From NCBI GenBank assembly GCA_947625575.1, contig CANQOV010000008.1, positions 1 through 38,091 on the forward strand: a stretch of 38,091 bases of DNA. The letters are read 5' to 3'. The stretch is from an uncultured Bacilli bacterium. GTDB lineage: Bacteria; Bacillota_I; Bacilli_A; RF39; UBA660. How positions within the stretch are numbered: the first letter of the stretch is position 1; each line of letters begins with the position of its first letter. The position numbers and the translations under genes were made by a program. This document shows positions 8,379 through 17,717 of the stretch, piece after piece. The notes under the pieces are model-generated. The model was given only the letters and a program-made list of their open reading frames with translations. It was not told where the DNA came from and made no database searches.

Positions 8379-8416
8379 TTGACATATTCCTAATTTAAAA
8401 TTAAACTAGAATTAGG
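8379..8416 (+). promoter_or_regulatory. Promoter of rny with an inverted repeat around the -10
   Basis: Perfect TTGACA (8379-8384), 17-nt spacer, TAAACT -10 (8402-8407). An inverted repeat CCTAATT (8389-8395) / AATTAGG (8410-8416) flanks the -10 and could be an operator or a transcript-start hairpin; no regulator can be named. Confidence 0.65.
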
Positions 8417-8452
8417 TTAGAAATAATCTAAAAAAAGAAATGGAGGAATAAT

Positions 8453-10006
8453 ATGAAAGACACATTATTCTCCATTATGTTGATCATAAGTGGAATTGTA
8501 ATTGGAGTAGTATTATTTTACATAATTAATCACTTTAGAGTAAAAAACACTACAAAAATAATTGAGAATATGCTAGAAAACGCCAAAAAAGACGGCGAAA
8601 AAGCTAAAAGAGATTTAATATTTGAAGCCAAAGAAGAGTCATATCGCTTAAAACAAGAGACAGAAAAAGAAATAAAAGATAAAAAAGCTGAAGCTAAAGA
8701 ATTAGAACAACGTCTTATCCAACGTGAACAAAACATGGATAAAAGAGATGAAAATTTCCAAAAAAGAGAACAGCTTTTAGAAGAAAGAGAAGAACATCTT
8801 CAACAAAAAATACTTAAAATTCAAAATGATCAAATAGAAATGGAGAATTTAAAAGAGCAACAAATACAACAATTATCTAAAATTAGTAATTTAAATAAAG
8901 AACAAGCTAAAAAAATGATTTTAGATAAAGTAGAAGAAAGTATCTCCCAAGAAATATCAGCATACATCAAAGATAAAGAAGATCAAGCAAAATTAGAATC
9001 TGACAAAAAAGCTAAAGATTTATTAATCTTATCAATGCAAAAATATGCATCAGAAGTAGTAAATGAACAAACTGTTTCTACTATAGCCTTGCCAAACAAT
9101 GAAATGAAAGGCCGAATAATAGGAAGAGAAGGTAGGAACATTCGTACCATTGAATCCATAACAGGAGTAGATTTAATAATTGATGATACACCAGAAGCCA
9201 TAGTTATCTCATCATTTGATCCATTAAGAAGAGAAATTGCCAAAATAACTATTGAAGCTTTAATAAAAGACGGCAGAATCCATCCAACAAGAATTGAAGA
9301 GCTTTATGATAAAACAGTTCGTGATATGAAAAATAAAATTTTAGAATATGGTAATAATGCCTTATTTGAACTAGGCCTTGCCAAAATGGACACTGCTTTA
9401 GTGGAGTTAGTAGGACGTTTACAATTTCGAACTAGCTATGGGCAAAATGCTCTATCACACTCTATCGAAGTAGCAAACCTTGCTGGTATAATGGCTGCAG
9501 AGCTAAATGAAAATGTAAACCTTGCCAAAAGAGCAGGACTATTACATGACATCGGTAAAGCAATAGATCATGAAATTGAGGGTAGCCATGTTGAAATTGG
9601 AGTAGAATTAGCTAAAAAATATCATGAAAACGATATTGTAGTAAATGCCATTGCTTCTCATCATCAAGATACTGAAGCTACATCAATAATTTCTATTTTA
9701 GTAGCTATCGCTGATACCTTATCAGCCTCACGTCCCGGTGCAAGAAGTGATTCTTTAGAAAGTTACATCAAACGTCTTGAACAACTTGAAGGTATGGCAA
9801 GTGATATAAAAGGAATCGATAAAGTTTATGCTCTTCAAGCAGGTAGGGAACTAAGAATCTTAGTAAAACCAGAAGAGATAGATGATTTAACAGCACACAA
9901 AATAGCTCGTGAAGTAAAAGAAAAAATAGAAAAAAATATGCAGTATCCTGGTACTATCAAAGTAACAGTTATTCGTGAAGCAAGATATCAAGAAGAAGCT
10001 AAATAA
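8453..10006 (+). CDS. rny: Ribonuclease Y
   Basis: Membrane-anchored endoribonuclease that starts mRNA decay in many Gram-positive bacteria. 517 residues, standard length. Domain order: N-terminal membrane helix (about 5-25), long charged coiled coil (about 30-200), KH domain with [28 protein letters not shown] (about 220-250), HD phosphohydrolase domain with [12 protein letters not shown] and [10 protein letters not shown] (about 340-375) and SHHQDTEA, then the RNase Y C-terminal region. RBS ATGGAGGAATAAT. Own promoter and terminator. Confidence 0.97.
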   Translation: MKDTLFSIMLIISGIVIGVVLFYIINHFRVKNTTKIIENMLENAKKDGEKAKRDLIFEAKEESYRLKQETEKEIKDKKAEAKELEQRLIQREQNMDKRDENFQKREQLLEEREEHLQQKILKIQNDQIEMENLKEQQIQQLSKISNLNKEQAKKMILDKVEESISQEISAYIKDKEDQAKLESDKKAKDLLILSMQKYASEVVNEQTVSTIALPNNEMKGRIIGREGRNIRTIESITGVDLIIDDTPEAIVISSFDPLRREIAKITIEALIKDGRIHPTRIEELYDKTVRDMKNKILEYGNNALFELGLAKMDTALVELVGRLQFRTSYGQNALSHSIEVANLAGIMAAELNENVNLAKRAGLLHDIGKAIDHEIEGSHVEIGVELAKKYHENDIVVNAIASHHQDTEATSIISILVAIADTLSASRPGARSDSLESYIKRLEQLEGMASDIKGIDKVYALQAGRELRILVKPEEIDDLTAHKIAREVKEKIEKNMQYPGTIKVTVIREARYQEEAK

Positions 10007-10007
10007 T

Positions 10008-10044
10008 AAAACTGAAGTTTAACTTTAAAAACTTTAGTTTTTTT
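10008..10044 (+). terminator. Terminator of rny
   Basis: 13-bp stem AAAACTGAAGTTT / AAACTTTAGTTTT with one G-T pair, followed by a run of T. Confidence 0.85.
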
Positions 10045-10057
10045 ATACAATTTTTAA

Positions 10058-10066
10058 TGTTATAAT
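10058..10066 (+). promoter_or_regulatory. Extended -10 promoter of polA
   Basis: TGTTATAAT 22 nt before the polA start. The -35 region is T-only and poor. Confidence 0.6.
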
Positions 10067-10088
10067 AAATATAAATGGAGGCAAAATT

Positions 10089-12659
10089 ATGAAAAAAGTA
10101 ATCTTAATAGATGGTAATAACTTACTTTTTAGAAGTTACTATGCCACTGCCTATAAAGGAAATCTTTTAAGAAACTCTAAAGGATTCCCCACAAATGCTT
10201 TATATAGCTTTATCAATATGTTAAATAAAATAATAAGTGAAATGCACCCAAGTTATGTCATGATAGCATTCGATAAAGGTAAAACCTTTCGCCATGAAAA
10301 ATACACTTCATACAAAGAGGGAAGAAAAGATACTCCCCTTGAATTAAAACAACAATTTCCTGTCGCTAAACAAATTGCTAAATCCATGGGTTTGCATTGC
10401 TTTGAAATAGATAACTATGAAGCCGATGATATCATTGGAACATTTGCCAAAGTTGTAGATGAAAATGATGATTTTACAGCAACAATCATAAGTAGTGATA
10501 AAGATCTTCTTCAACTAATTAGCAAAGATGTAGATATGAAATTATTAAAATCTAACGACTACATCATGATGAACGAAGAAACATTTTTCTCTACTTATGG
10601 TATAACCCCTGATAAAATGATTGATTTAAAAGGTTTAATGGGTGACAGTAGTGATAACATCAAAGGAGTTCGTGGCATTGGTGAAAAAACAGCCCTTGGT
10701 TTACTTCAAAAATATGGTAATCTAGAAAATATCTATAAAAACATCGATAATATTTCTGCTAAAACCAAAGAAAAACTTCTAGAAGACAAAGAAAGTGCTT
10801 TCTTCTCAAGAGAACTAGCTACAATCTATAAAGACGTTCCTATTGATACATCACTAGACAAAATATCTTACCAAGGAATAATTACTGATGAATACATCTC
10901 TTTACTAAAAGAATATGAATTTTCTTCAATAATAAATAAACTAGATATAAAACAAACAAAAGAAGAAAATATTGAATTTGAATACACTACCAATCTAGAT
11001 ACAATTGAAGATTTAGATTACAGCATCTATCTAGAGTGTCAAGGCTCATATCATGATAAAAATGTTTTAGGACTAGCCCTATATCACCCAGATAAATCCT
11101 ACTTTCTAGAAGGCAAATACTTAGAAAACACTTCCTTTTTTACCAAAGAAACTAAAAAAACAACCTATGATTTAAAAAAACTATTAGCAATCTTAAAATA
11201 TAAAAATATTCCCTATAATAAAAATTATGATGATTTAATGCTTATCTCTTACTTACTAAACTTAAGTATTAAAGACGATTTATCCTATCTTATGAACATA
11301 ACTGGGGAAGAAGTAGAACAGCTAGATAACCTTTTAAAAGAAAAAGATTACTCTTTATCATTACTTGCTCAAAACACTATGAAAAAAGCTAAATTTATAT
11401 ATGATAACAAAAATAACTACTATGACCAACTAACAGAGAAAGAAAAAAAACTATATAACGAATTAGACTTACCAACGACCTATGTCCTTGTGGATATGGA
11501 AACAACTGGTGTTTTAGTAGATAAAGACTTCCTTTTAAACATGAAAGAAGAACTAAAAGAAAAAATAGATAACGTAACAGAAGAAATCTATAAACTTGCT
11601 AATACCACATTTAATATCCAATCTCCTAAACAACTATCAAAAATATTATTTGAAGATTTAAAAATTCCTTATCCTAAAAAAACTAAAAAAGAAAATCTTT
11701 CCACCAGTAGTGAAATCCTAGAAAAATTAATAGACTACCCAATCGTAGTAAAAATCTTACTATTTAGAACTCTATCAAAACTATATAGTAATTATTGTCT
11801 AGGTTTACTAGAAGAAATAAAAGAAGATGGTAAAATTCATACAACATTTACTCAAACTCTTACAAGAACAGGACGTTTATCTTCCATAAACCCTAATTTA
11901 CAAAATATTCCTGCAAGAGAAGAGTATGGAAGACTAATAAGAAAAGCCTTTATCCCAAGTAAAGACTCTGTAATCATCTCTAGTGATTACTCCCAAATAG
12001 AGCTAAGAATATTTGCCCATATGTCTCATGCTGAAAACCTAATCAAAGCCTTTAATGAAGGTATGGATATTCACACCAAAACAGCCATGGACATCTATCA
12101 TGTCCAAGAAAAAGATGTCACTAAAACAATGCGTCGTGATGCTAAAGCAGTAAACTTTGGCATATTATATGGTATAAGTGGTTTTGGTCTATCTGAAGAT
12201 TTAGGAATAAGTCTAAAAGAAGCAAAAAGTTTTATTAATAACTATCTAAATACATATCCCGGAATCAAAAACTATATGGATACTTTAATCAAAGAAGCTA
12301 AAGAAACAGGCTATATTCAAACTTTATTTGGTAGAAAACGTCAAATTGAAGAATTAAAAAGTAATAACTTCATGGTAAAAATGCAAGGAGAAAGAATGGC
12401 TTTAAACACTCCAATCCAAGGTACTGGAGCAGATATCATCAAAAAAGCTATGATTGAAATAAGTGAAGAATTTAAAAAACAAAACATCAAAGCTAAAATG
12501 ATAATCCAAGTTCATGATGAACTATTATTTGATTGTCCAAAACAAGAAGAAGAACAAGTAAAAACAATAATCCATGATATCATGGAAAACACCTATAAAC
12601 TAGATGTACCACTAAAAGTTGACATAAATGTCGGTCAAAATTGGTACGAAGCCAAATAA
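10089..12659 (+). CDS. polA: DNA polymerase I
   Basis: Repair and Okazaki-fragment processing polymerase. 856 residues. Domains: 5'-3' flap exonuclease (1 to about 290; LIDGNNLLFRSYYA, YEADDIIGTFA, ISSDKDLLQLI, GDSSDNIKGVRGIGEKTA), a degenerate 3'-5' exonuclease-like domain (about 290-450), and a family A polymerase domain (about 460-856; TGRLSSINPNLQNIP, DYSQIELRIFAH, RRDAKAVNFGILYGISGFGLS, QVHDELLFD). The proofreading acidic motif I is missing: the expected DxE position reads YLEC. The enzyme therefore probably lacks proofreading, as in B. subtilis and Taq enzymes. RBS ATGGAGGCAAAATT. Confidence 0.97.
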   Translation: MKKVILIDGNNLLFRSYYATAYKGNLLRNSKGFPTNALYSFINMLNKIISEMHPSYVMIAFDKGKTFRHEKYTSYKEGRKDTPLELKQQFPVAKQIAKSMGLHCFEIDNYEADDIIGTFAKVVDENDDFTATIISSDKDLLQLISKDVDMKLLKSNDYIMMNEETFFSTYGITPDKMIDLKGLMGDSSDNIKGVRGIGEKTALGLLQKYGNLENIYKNIDNISAKTKEKLLEDKESAFFSRELATIYKDVPIDTSLDKISYQGIITDEYISLLKEYEFSSIINKLDIKQTKEENIEFEYTTNLDTIEDLDYSIYLECQGSYHDKNVLGLALYHPDKSYFLEGKYLENTSFFTKETKKTTYDLKKLLAILKYKNIPYNKNYDDLMLISYLLNLSIKDDLSYLMNITGEEVEQLDNLLKEKDYSLSLLAQNTMKKAKFIYDNKNNYYDQLTEKEKKLYNELDLPTTYVLVDMETTGVLVDKDFLLNMKEELKEKIDNVTEEIYKLANTTFNIQSPKQLSKILFEDLKIPYPKKTKKENLSTSSEILEKLIDYPIVVKILLFRTLSKLYSNYCLGLLEEIKEDGKIHTTFTQTLTRTGRLSSINPNLQNIPAREEYGRLIRKAFIPSKDSVIISSDYSQIELRIFAHMSHAENLIKAFNEGMDIHTKTAMDIYHVQEKDVTKTMRRDAKAVNFGILYGISGFGLSEDLGISLKEAKSFINNYLNTYPGIKNYMDTLIKEAKETGYIQTLFGRKRQIEELKSNNFMVKMQGERMALNTPIQGTGADIIKKAMIEISEEFKKQNIKAKMIIQVHDELLFDCPKQEEEQVKTIIHDIMENTYKLDVPLKVDINVGQNWYEAK

Positions 12660-12674
12660 AATAACAAAAAAGTT

Positions 12675-12702
12675 TTGCAATTTTAAAAATATCTGATATA
12701 AT
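12675..12702 (+). promoter_or_regulatory. Promoter of rpmG-efp
   Basis: TTGCAA (12675-12680), 16-nt spacer, TATAAT (12697-12702) with TG extension (TGATATAAT). Confidence 0.65.
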
Positions 12703-12727
12703 ACTAATGTAAACGAGGAGGGATAGT

Positions 12728-12892
12728 ATGGCTAAAGTAGGAAATAGACAAGAAAAAACACTTGCTTGTACAGTTTGCAAAAGTCAAAATTATCGTACAT
12801 CAAAAAATGTAAAAAATACAACAGATCGTATAGAGTTAAATAAGTTCTGTAAAACTTGTGGTAAGCATACACTACATAAGGAAGAAAAATAG
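12728..12892 (+). CDS. rpmG: 50S ribosomal protein L33 (below the ORF-track cut-off)
   Basis: A 54-residue ORF missed by the supplied track: [17 protein letters not shown], then [34 protein letters not shown]. It matches bL33 in length and pattern and keeps the zinc-type cysteine pairs CTVC and CKTC. RBS GAGGAGGGATAGT precedes ATG. The strongly biased helical ORFs on the opposite strand (12580-12944) are shadows of it. It is probably cotranscribed with efp, which starts 15 nt downstream. Confidence 0.95.
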   Translation: MAKVGNRQEKTLACTVCKSQNYRTSKNVKNTTDRIELNKFCKTCGKHTLHKEEK

Positions 12893-12907
12893 TAAGTAGG
12901 TGGAATA

Positions 12908-13465
12908 ATGATAAACGTAAATGATTTAAAAACAGGTATAACAATTAAAGTAGATGATAACATCTATACAGTATTAGAATTTCAACACGTAAAACCGGGA
13001 AAAGGTGCTGCTTTTGTAAGAACAAAATTAAAAAATTTAAGAACAGGTGCTACTATTGAAATAACATTTAATTCAGCAACCAAAGTTGAAACTGCAAGAA
13101 TAGAGAAAAAACCAATGCAATTCTTATATGCAAGTAATGATGAATATAACTTCATGGATATGAACGATTACTCACAGGTTACTATTCCAGCATCAAATCT
13201 TAAAGATGATGTAAAATTCTTAAAAGAAAACTTAGATGTTGACATAGCCTTTTATGAAGGTGAAATGTTAGGACTATATTTACCAGACAAAATTGAAATG
13301 GAAGTAATTGATACTGAAAAAGCTGTAAAAGGCAACACAACCAACAATGCAATGAAAGATGCTACCCTAGAAACAGGATATGTCATAAAAGTTCCATTAT
13401 TTATTGAACAAAATGAAAAAATATTAGTTTCAACTAAAGATGGAAAATATGTCTCAAGAGCATAA
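12908..13465 (+). CDS. efp: Translation elongation factor P
   Basis: 185 residues, full length, three beta-barrel domains. It relieves ribosome stalling at polyproline stretches. The N-terminal KOW-like domain contains the exposed loop HVKPGKGAAFVRTKLKN, with the modifiable Lys position in PGKG; the C-terminal S1-like domain ends with ETGYVIKVPLFIEQNEKILVSTKDGKYVSRA. RBS GTAGGTGGAATA. Followed by a strong hairpin terminator. Confidence 0.97.
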   Translation: MINVNDLKTGITIKVDDNIYTVLEFQHVKPGKGAAFVRTKLKNLRTGATIEITFNSATKVETARIEKKPMQFLYASNDEYNFMDMNDYSQVTIPASNLKDDVKFLKENLDVDIAFYEGEMLGLYLPDKIEMEVIDTEKAVKGNTTNNAMKDATLETGYVIKVPLFIEQNEKILVSTKDGKYVSRA

Positions 13466-13472
13466 CTAAAAC

Positions 13473-13505
13473 AAAACTATTGGTCTATAGATCAATAGTT
13501 TTTCT
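13473..13505 (+). terminator. Terminator of rpmG-efp
   Basis: 10-bp stem AAAACTATTG / CAATAGTTTT around a 10-nt loop, then TTTCTTT. Confidence 0.85.
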
Positions 13506-13533
13506 TTACAATTATTTAAAAATAAACTATAAT
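13505..13533 (+). promoter_or_regulatory. Promoter of truB-comN-rel-dtd
   Basis: TTTACA (13505-13510), 17-nt spacer, TATAAT (13528-13533), about 23 nt before truB. Confidence 0.7.
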
Positions 13534-13556
13534 TTGTATATCAAAAGAGGTAAGAT

Positions 13557-14399
13557 ATGGATAAAATTATAGTAATAGACAAAAAGAAAGGTTATACATC
13601 AAGAGATATAGTAAACATCTTAACAAAAAAATTAAACACCAAAAAAATAGGACACTTTGGTACTTTAGATCCTTTAGCTACAGGCATATTAGTAATGGGT
13701 ATTGGTCGTTATACTAAACTATGTAATAATGAAATATTTAATAACAAAACCTACTTAGTTGAAGTAAAAATAGGTATTCAAACAGATACTTTTGACATAA
13801 CAGGAAAAATCATCAAACAAGCTCCATTAAAAGACTTTGATATAAACAAATTTAAAGAAGTTTTATATTCTTATAAAAAAACCTATCTTCAAGAAGTACC
13901 AATCTATTCAGCAGTAAAAATAAATGGTAAAAAACTATTGTCATACGCTAAAGAAAATATACAACCAACTTTACCTAAAAAAGAAGTAACTATCTATAAT
14001 ATCAATTTTATCTCTTATAAAAATGATTTAATAACGTTTGAAATAGATGTAAGCAAAGGAACATACATAAGAAGTTTAGTAAACGATATATCAAAAGACT
14101 TAAACTATCCACTTACAGTAAATAACTTAAGAAGAACAAAACAAGGTTGTTTTACTCTAAAAGATGTAAGTGATTATGAACATGATAACTATAACTTTAA
14201 AGATATTATAGACATAACCAAAGTAACAGTAAAACAACTAACTAAAGATAAAGAAAAAGAAATATTAAATGGTGTTAAACAAAAACAAGAAAAAGAAGAT
14301 GAAGATCTAATCCTTTGGAAAAAAAATGATCAAAACATCTTTCTTTATAAAAAAGATAAAACATCTAATTATACTAAACCATATATCTGTTACTTATAA
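13557..14399 (+). CDS. truB: tRNA pseudouridine-55 synthase
   Basis: 280 residues, usual Gram-positive length. Makes Psi55 in the T loop of tRNAs. Motifs: VIDKKKGYTSRDIVNIL, the catalytic-Asp loop KIGHFGTLDPLATGILVMGIGRYTK, VPIYSAVKINGKKLLSYAK and the RNA-binding motif VSKGTYIRSLVNDIS. The C-terminal extension is short and probably includes a reduced PUA-like part. Start chosen at 13557, with AAGAGGTAAG just upstream. It leads an operon-like series with the comN-like gene, rel and dtd. Confidence 0.96.
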   Translation: MDKIIVIDKKKGYTSRDIVNILTKKLNTKKIGHFGTLDPLATGILVMGIGRYTKLCNNEIFNNKTYLVEVKIGIQTDTFDITGKIIKQAPLKDFDINKFKEVLYSYKKTYLQEVPIYSAVKINGKKLLSYAKENIQPTLPKKEVTIYNINFISYKNDLITFEIDVSKGTYIRSLVNDISKDLNYPLTVNNLRRTKQGCFTLKDVSDYEHDNYNFKDIIDITKVTVKQLTKDKEKEILNGVKQKQEKEDEDLILWKKNDQNIFLYKKDKTSNYTKPYICYL

Positions 14400-14409
14400 G
14401 GAGGTTAAA

Positions 14410-14601
14410 ATGAATTTTAATACTAAAGAAGAACTATTTGAAAGAGTATTACCTGCATTAAAAATAAAAATAGAAGAATTAAAAGAAAAAAATATAATTT
14501 TAACTGAAAAAGAATTATTTCTTAAAATTGAAGAAGAAAAATGGAAGAAAAGTAGTAATTTAACATTATCAGATATAGTAAATGATATCTTAAAATATTA
14601 A
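14410..14601 (+). CDS. ComN-type post-transcriptional regulator
   Basis: The ORF track starts at 14326 inside truB, but the ribosome site TAAGGAGGTTAAA places the real start at ATG 14410, giving 63 residues. The protein matches the small family typified by B. subtilis ComN (YrzD): LPALKIKIEELKEK, a Thr-Glu-rich helix start (LTEKELFLKI), the hallmark EEKWKKS, then LTLSDIVNDILKY. In B. subtilis ComN affects stability or localisation of comE mRNA; whether the role is the same here is unknown. Genomic proximity to rel and dtd is also seen in Bacillus, supporting the call. Confidence 0.75.
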   Translation: MNFNTKEELFERVLPALKIKIEELKEKNIILTEKELFLKIEEEKWKKSSNLTLSDIVNDILKY

Positions 14602-14614
14602 GGAGGATTTACTT

Positions 14615-16750
14615 ATGAAAAACGAATTAATAACCTATGAAAAACTAGAAAAAATAATAAATACTTATATAAAAGATAAAGATAGTCTAAATTTAATAAG
14701 AAAGTCTTATGATTTAGCAAATCGTCTTCATGATGGACAAAAAAGAAGAACAGGTGAAGACTACATAACTCACCCTCTTTCAGTTGCGGAAATCTTAACT
14801 ACTATCAAAGCAGATAAAGAAACATTATGTGCTGCTATATTACATGATGTTTTAGAAGACTGTGATATCACCAAAGAAGAATTAGAAAAAGAATTTGGTC
14901 ATACCATAGCATCTTTAGTAGACGGAGTAACTAAAATTAATAATATTAACGTATCCACAGAAAACGATTACTTAACAAACTACTATAAAAAAATAATCGT
15001 AGGAATAAGTGAAGATGTAAGAGTAATAATAATCAAACTAGCAGATCGTTTACATAATATGCGTACTCTTTATGCTATACCAATAGAAAGACAAAAACTA
15101 AAAGCTAAAGAAACCCTAGAAATATTAGCCCCAATTGCTCATAGATTAGGTATGCATAAAATAAAAAGTGAATTAGAAGATCTATCTTTAAGATATTTAA
15201 AACCTGAAGTTTACTATGATATTGTAGAAAAACTAAACAATAAAAAAGTTGAAAGAGAAGAATATGTTAGTAAAATGATGGAAGAAGTAAGCAAATTATT
15301 AAAAGCTAACAATATCAAACATGAAATAAAAGGTCGAGCTAAAAGTATTTATAGTATCTATAAAAAACTAGATAAAGGAAAACAATTCTCTAATATATAT
15401 GACTTACTAGCTATAAGAATATTAGTTAACAAAGAACAAGAGTGTTATCTTGCTTTAGGTTTAATTCACTCTAAATATAAACCAATGGCTAAAAGATTTA
15501 AAGACTATATAGCTATGCCTAAAACCAATCTATATCAATCACTACATACTACAGTTTTTGGTTTAGATGGTCATTTATTTGAAATTCAAATAAGAACATT
15601 TGATATGGATGAATATGCTGAAAATGGAGTAGCATCTCACTGGGCTTATAAAGAGGGCAAAGATGGTGCTATTGCCATGCAAAACATCACTGAAAAGAAA
15701 CTCCAATTTTATAAATCAATAATAGAATTAAATGAAGACAAAATGTCTGCTAAAGAATTTGTTGCAAGTGTAAAAGATGAAGTATTAAATAATAATATAT
15801 ATGTCTATACCCCAAAAGGTGATGTAATAGAATTAGCAAAAGGAGCAACCCCAATAGACTTTGCTTACAAAGTTCATAGTAAAGTTGGAGATACAACAAC
15901 AGGTGCTATAGTAAATGATTTAATCGTACCACTATCATATGAATTAAAAAATGGTGACATAGTTAAAATAATAACTAATAAATCTTCTCAAGGTCCTTCA
16001 AGAGAGTGGTTAAACATTGCTAAAACAACCCAAGCTAAAAATAAAATAAAAAACTTCTTTAACAAAACAAGTAAAGAAGAATATATAACTTTAGGTAAAG
16101 AAGAACTAGAAAAAGAATTAAGACGAAACAAAATATCCATAACAGAATTTACAAAACAAAAAAATATAAATGAAATATTAAAAACAAACAAACTAGAATC
16201 TTTAGATGATTTGTATTTTAATATAGGAAACAATAAAATATCAGCCAAAGCCCTAATAAAACAAGAGCAACCAAAAGAAGAACAACCAAAAAAAGTAGAA
16301 CATATAATCTCTACAGAAAATGATATTTTAGTAGGAAATATTCCTTCAATTCAAACCCATATTGCCAATTGTTGCCTACCAGTTCCAGGAGATAACATTG
16401 TAGGATATATAACCCGTGGTAATGGTGTAAGTATCCATAAAATGAGTTGTCAAAATATTAATCATGAAGATGATAGAATAATAAGTGCTAAGTGGAATAA
16501 TAAAACTAAAAATAAATATGAATCAGACTTAGTAATATATACCAATACTAAAGATAATATCTTATTTGATATAGTCCAAACTGCCTCTAATTTAGCAATT
16601 CAAGTAGAAAATATATCTACCCTAGGTAAAGAAACAGGTACCATTTATAGTGTTACAGCCCTAGTAAATAATTTAGATGAATTAAATAAATTAATACTTT
16701 CTTATGAACATTTAACTAAAATAATAAGAGTAGAAAGGATTAATAAATAA
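14615..16750 (+). CDS. relA: Bifunctional (p)ppGpp synthetase/hydrolase, Rel/SpoT family
   Basis: Stringent-response enzyme, 711 residues, full length. Domains: HD hydrolase (about 30-180) with RTGEDYITHPLSVAEIL, the intact HDVLED motif at about 77-82 and LADRLHNMRT; synthetase (about 235-350) with GRAKSIYSIYKKL, NIYDLLAIRI, YQSLHTTVFG and EIQIRT; TGS (about 395-455); a conserved Cys/His region (THIANCCLPVPGDNIVGYI); and a C-terminal ACT domain. Both catalytic centres appear intact, so a bifunctional enzyme is expected. RBS TAAGGAGGATTTACTT. Its stop overlaps the dtd start by one base. Confidence 0.97.
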   Translation: MKNELITYEKLEKIINTYIKDKDSLNLIRKSYDLANRLHDGQKRRTGEDYITHPLSVAEILTTIKADKETLCAAILHDVLEDCDITKEELEKEFGHTIASLVDGVTKINNINVSTENDYLTNYYKKIIVGISEDVRVIIIKLADRLHNMRTLYAIPIERQKLKAKETLEILAPIAHRLGMHKIKSELEDLSLRYLKPEVYYDIVEKLNNKKVEREEYVSKMMEEVSKLLKANNIKHEIKGRAKSIYSIYKKLDKGKQFSNIYDLLAIRILVNKEQECYLALGLIHSKYKPMAKRFKDYIAMPKTNLYQSLHTTVFGLDGHLFEIQIRTFDMDEYAENGVASHWAYKEGKDGAIAMQNITEKKLQFYKSIIELNEDKMSAKEFVASVKDEVLNNNIYVYTPKGDVIELAKGATPIDFAYKVHSKVGDTTTGAIVNDLIVPLSYELKNGDIVKIITNKSSQGPSREWLNIAKTTQAKNKIKNFFNKTSKEEYITLGKEELEKELRRNKISITEFTKQKNINEILKTNKLESLDDLYFNIGNNKISAKALIKQEQPKEEQPKKVEHIISTENDILVGNIPSIQTHIANCCLPVPGDNIVGYITRGNGVSIHKMSCQNINHEDDRIISAKWNNKTKNKYESDLVIYTNTKDNILFDIVQTASNLAIQVENISTLGKETGTIYSVTALVNNLDELNKLILSYEHLTKIIRVERINK

Positions 16751-17169
16751 TGAAAGTAGTATGTCAAAAAGTAACTAAAGCAAACGTAAAAGTAAATAAT
16801 AAAATAGTATCTAAAATATCTAATGGATTACTAATTTTAGTAGGATTTACAACTAATGATAACCAAGAAAAACTAAATAAAATGGCTTCTAAAATACTTT
16901 CTTTAAGAATTTTTAATGACTTATCAATCAAAGATATAAATGGCGAAATACTAGTAGTATCACAATTTACACTATATGCTAATACTAGTAAAGGTAATAG
17001 ACCAAGCTATTCTCTTGCTCTAAATCATCAAGAAGCCAAAATTCTCTATGATAAATTCTGTGATATTTTAAAAGAATCAAATTTAACAATAAAAACAGGA
17101 ATATTTAGAGAAAATATGCAAGTAACTCTAACAAATGACGGACCAACTACCATAATAATAGAAAATTAA
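16750..17169 (+). CDS. dtd: D-aminoacyl-tRNA deacylase
   Basis: 139 residues, slightly shorter than the usual about 145-150. It removes D-amino acids and glycine mischarged onto tRNAs. Motifs: the catalytic SQFTLYA and the cross-subunit Gly-cisPro motif in NDGPTTIIIE; family members usually read NDGPVT. The usual TGxFGAxMQV segment reads TGIFRENMQV, a local divergence. It overlaps the rel stop (TAATG), indicating translational coupling; rel-dtd adjacency is conserved in Firmicutes. Confidence 0.94.
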   Translation: MKVVCQKVTKANVKVNNKIVSKISNGLLILVGFTTNDNQEKLNKMASKILSLRIFNDLSIKDINGEILVVSQFTLYANTSKGNRPSYSLALNHQEAKILYDKFCDILKESNLTIKTGIFRENMQVTLTNDGPTTIIIEN

Positions 17170-17180
17170 ACATAAAAATC

Positions 17181-17209
17181 TTTATATTAAAACTAATGCG
17201 TGATATAAT
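17181..17209 (+). promoter_or_regulatory. Promoter of the helical-repeat gene pair
   Basis: TTTATA (17181-17186), 17-nt spacer, extended -10 TGATATAAT (17201-17209), 18 nt before the ATG at 17228. Confidence 0.6.
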
Positions 17210-17227
17210 AACTTAAAGGTGAGGTTT

Positions 17228-17698
17228 ATGGAAGATTTAGATTATTTATTAAAAGAATTAAATAAATATAGAAATAATAAAAATTATAGGCAAATACTAG
17301 AAGAATTACAAACAAATATTATAAAAATAAACAATGTAAGAATAATTTATAAATTTGCAAAATATGTTATAGATGCCGACATATCTTTACTAGAAGACAT
17401 AATAATAAAAACTAATAATCCAAGATATATCTATTTATTTGCTAAAGATGTATCTGGGGCTAATATATCTTTATTAGAAGACGCTATAATAGCTACAAAA
17501 GATGTAGATTATATTTATTTGTTTGCCAAAGATGTAGCTAATACTAATGTTTTAAGATTAAAAAATGTCATCAAAACTTTTGATAGTGAAAAATATGAAA
17601 ATCTATTTAATCAAGAAAACAAAAACATAACGTCACAACATCCAATTGATAGTTTAGAAATTTGTTATGAAAAGTTAAAAAGGGAACTAAAATATTAA
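17228..17698 (+). CDS. Protein of 28-residue helical repeats, first of a tandem pair
   Basis: No named function. The track start (GTG 17219) lies inside the ribosome site AAAGGTGAGG, so ATG 17228 is preferred, giving 156 residues. An N-terminal helix (LDYLLKELNKYRNNKNYRQIL) is followed by three near-identical 28-residue units with the pattern YIYLFAKDV-x(2)-ANI-x(2)-LEDAII-x-TKD: units begin near VRIIYKFAKYV, PRYIYLFAKDV and VDYIYLFAKDV. Each unit looks like a helix-turn-helix, so the protein is probably a small alpha-solenoid, a protein-binding scaffold. The C-terminal helix DSLEICYEKLKREL is shared with the next gene. No signal peptide, so probably cytosolic. Close paralogue of the downstream gene. 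Confidence 0.8.
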   Translation: MEDLDYLLKELNKYRNNKNYRQILEELQTNIIKINNVRIIYKFAKYVIDADISLLEDIIIKTNNPRYIYLFAKDVSGANISLLEDAIIATKDVDYIYLFAKDVANTNVLRLKNVIKTFDSEKYENLFNQENKNITSQHPIDSLEICYEKLKRELKY

Positions 17699-17717
17699 AA
17701 ACATAAAGGAGTTATTC

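Noticed and set aside
10950-11450. Active proofreading domain in DNA polymerase I
   Set aside because: The acidic DxE exonuclease motif is missing in the corresponding stretch; this is common in Gram-positive PolA and not novel.
12580-12944. Two Leu/Tyr/Phe-rich minus-strand ORFs over the polA end and rpmG
   Set aside because: They are antisense shadows of AT-rich coding sequence, with no ribosome site or promoter; rpmG on the plus strand explains the region.
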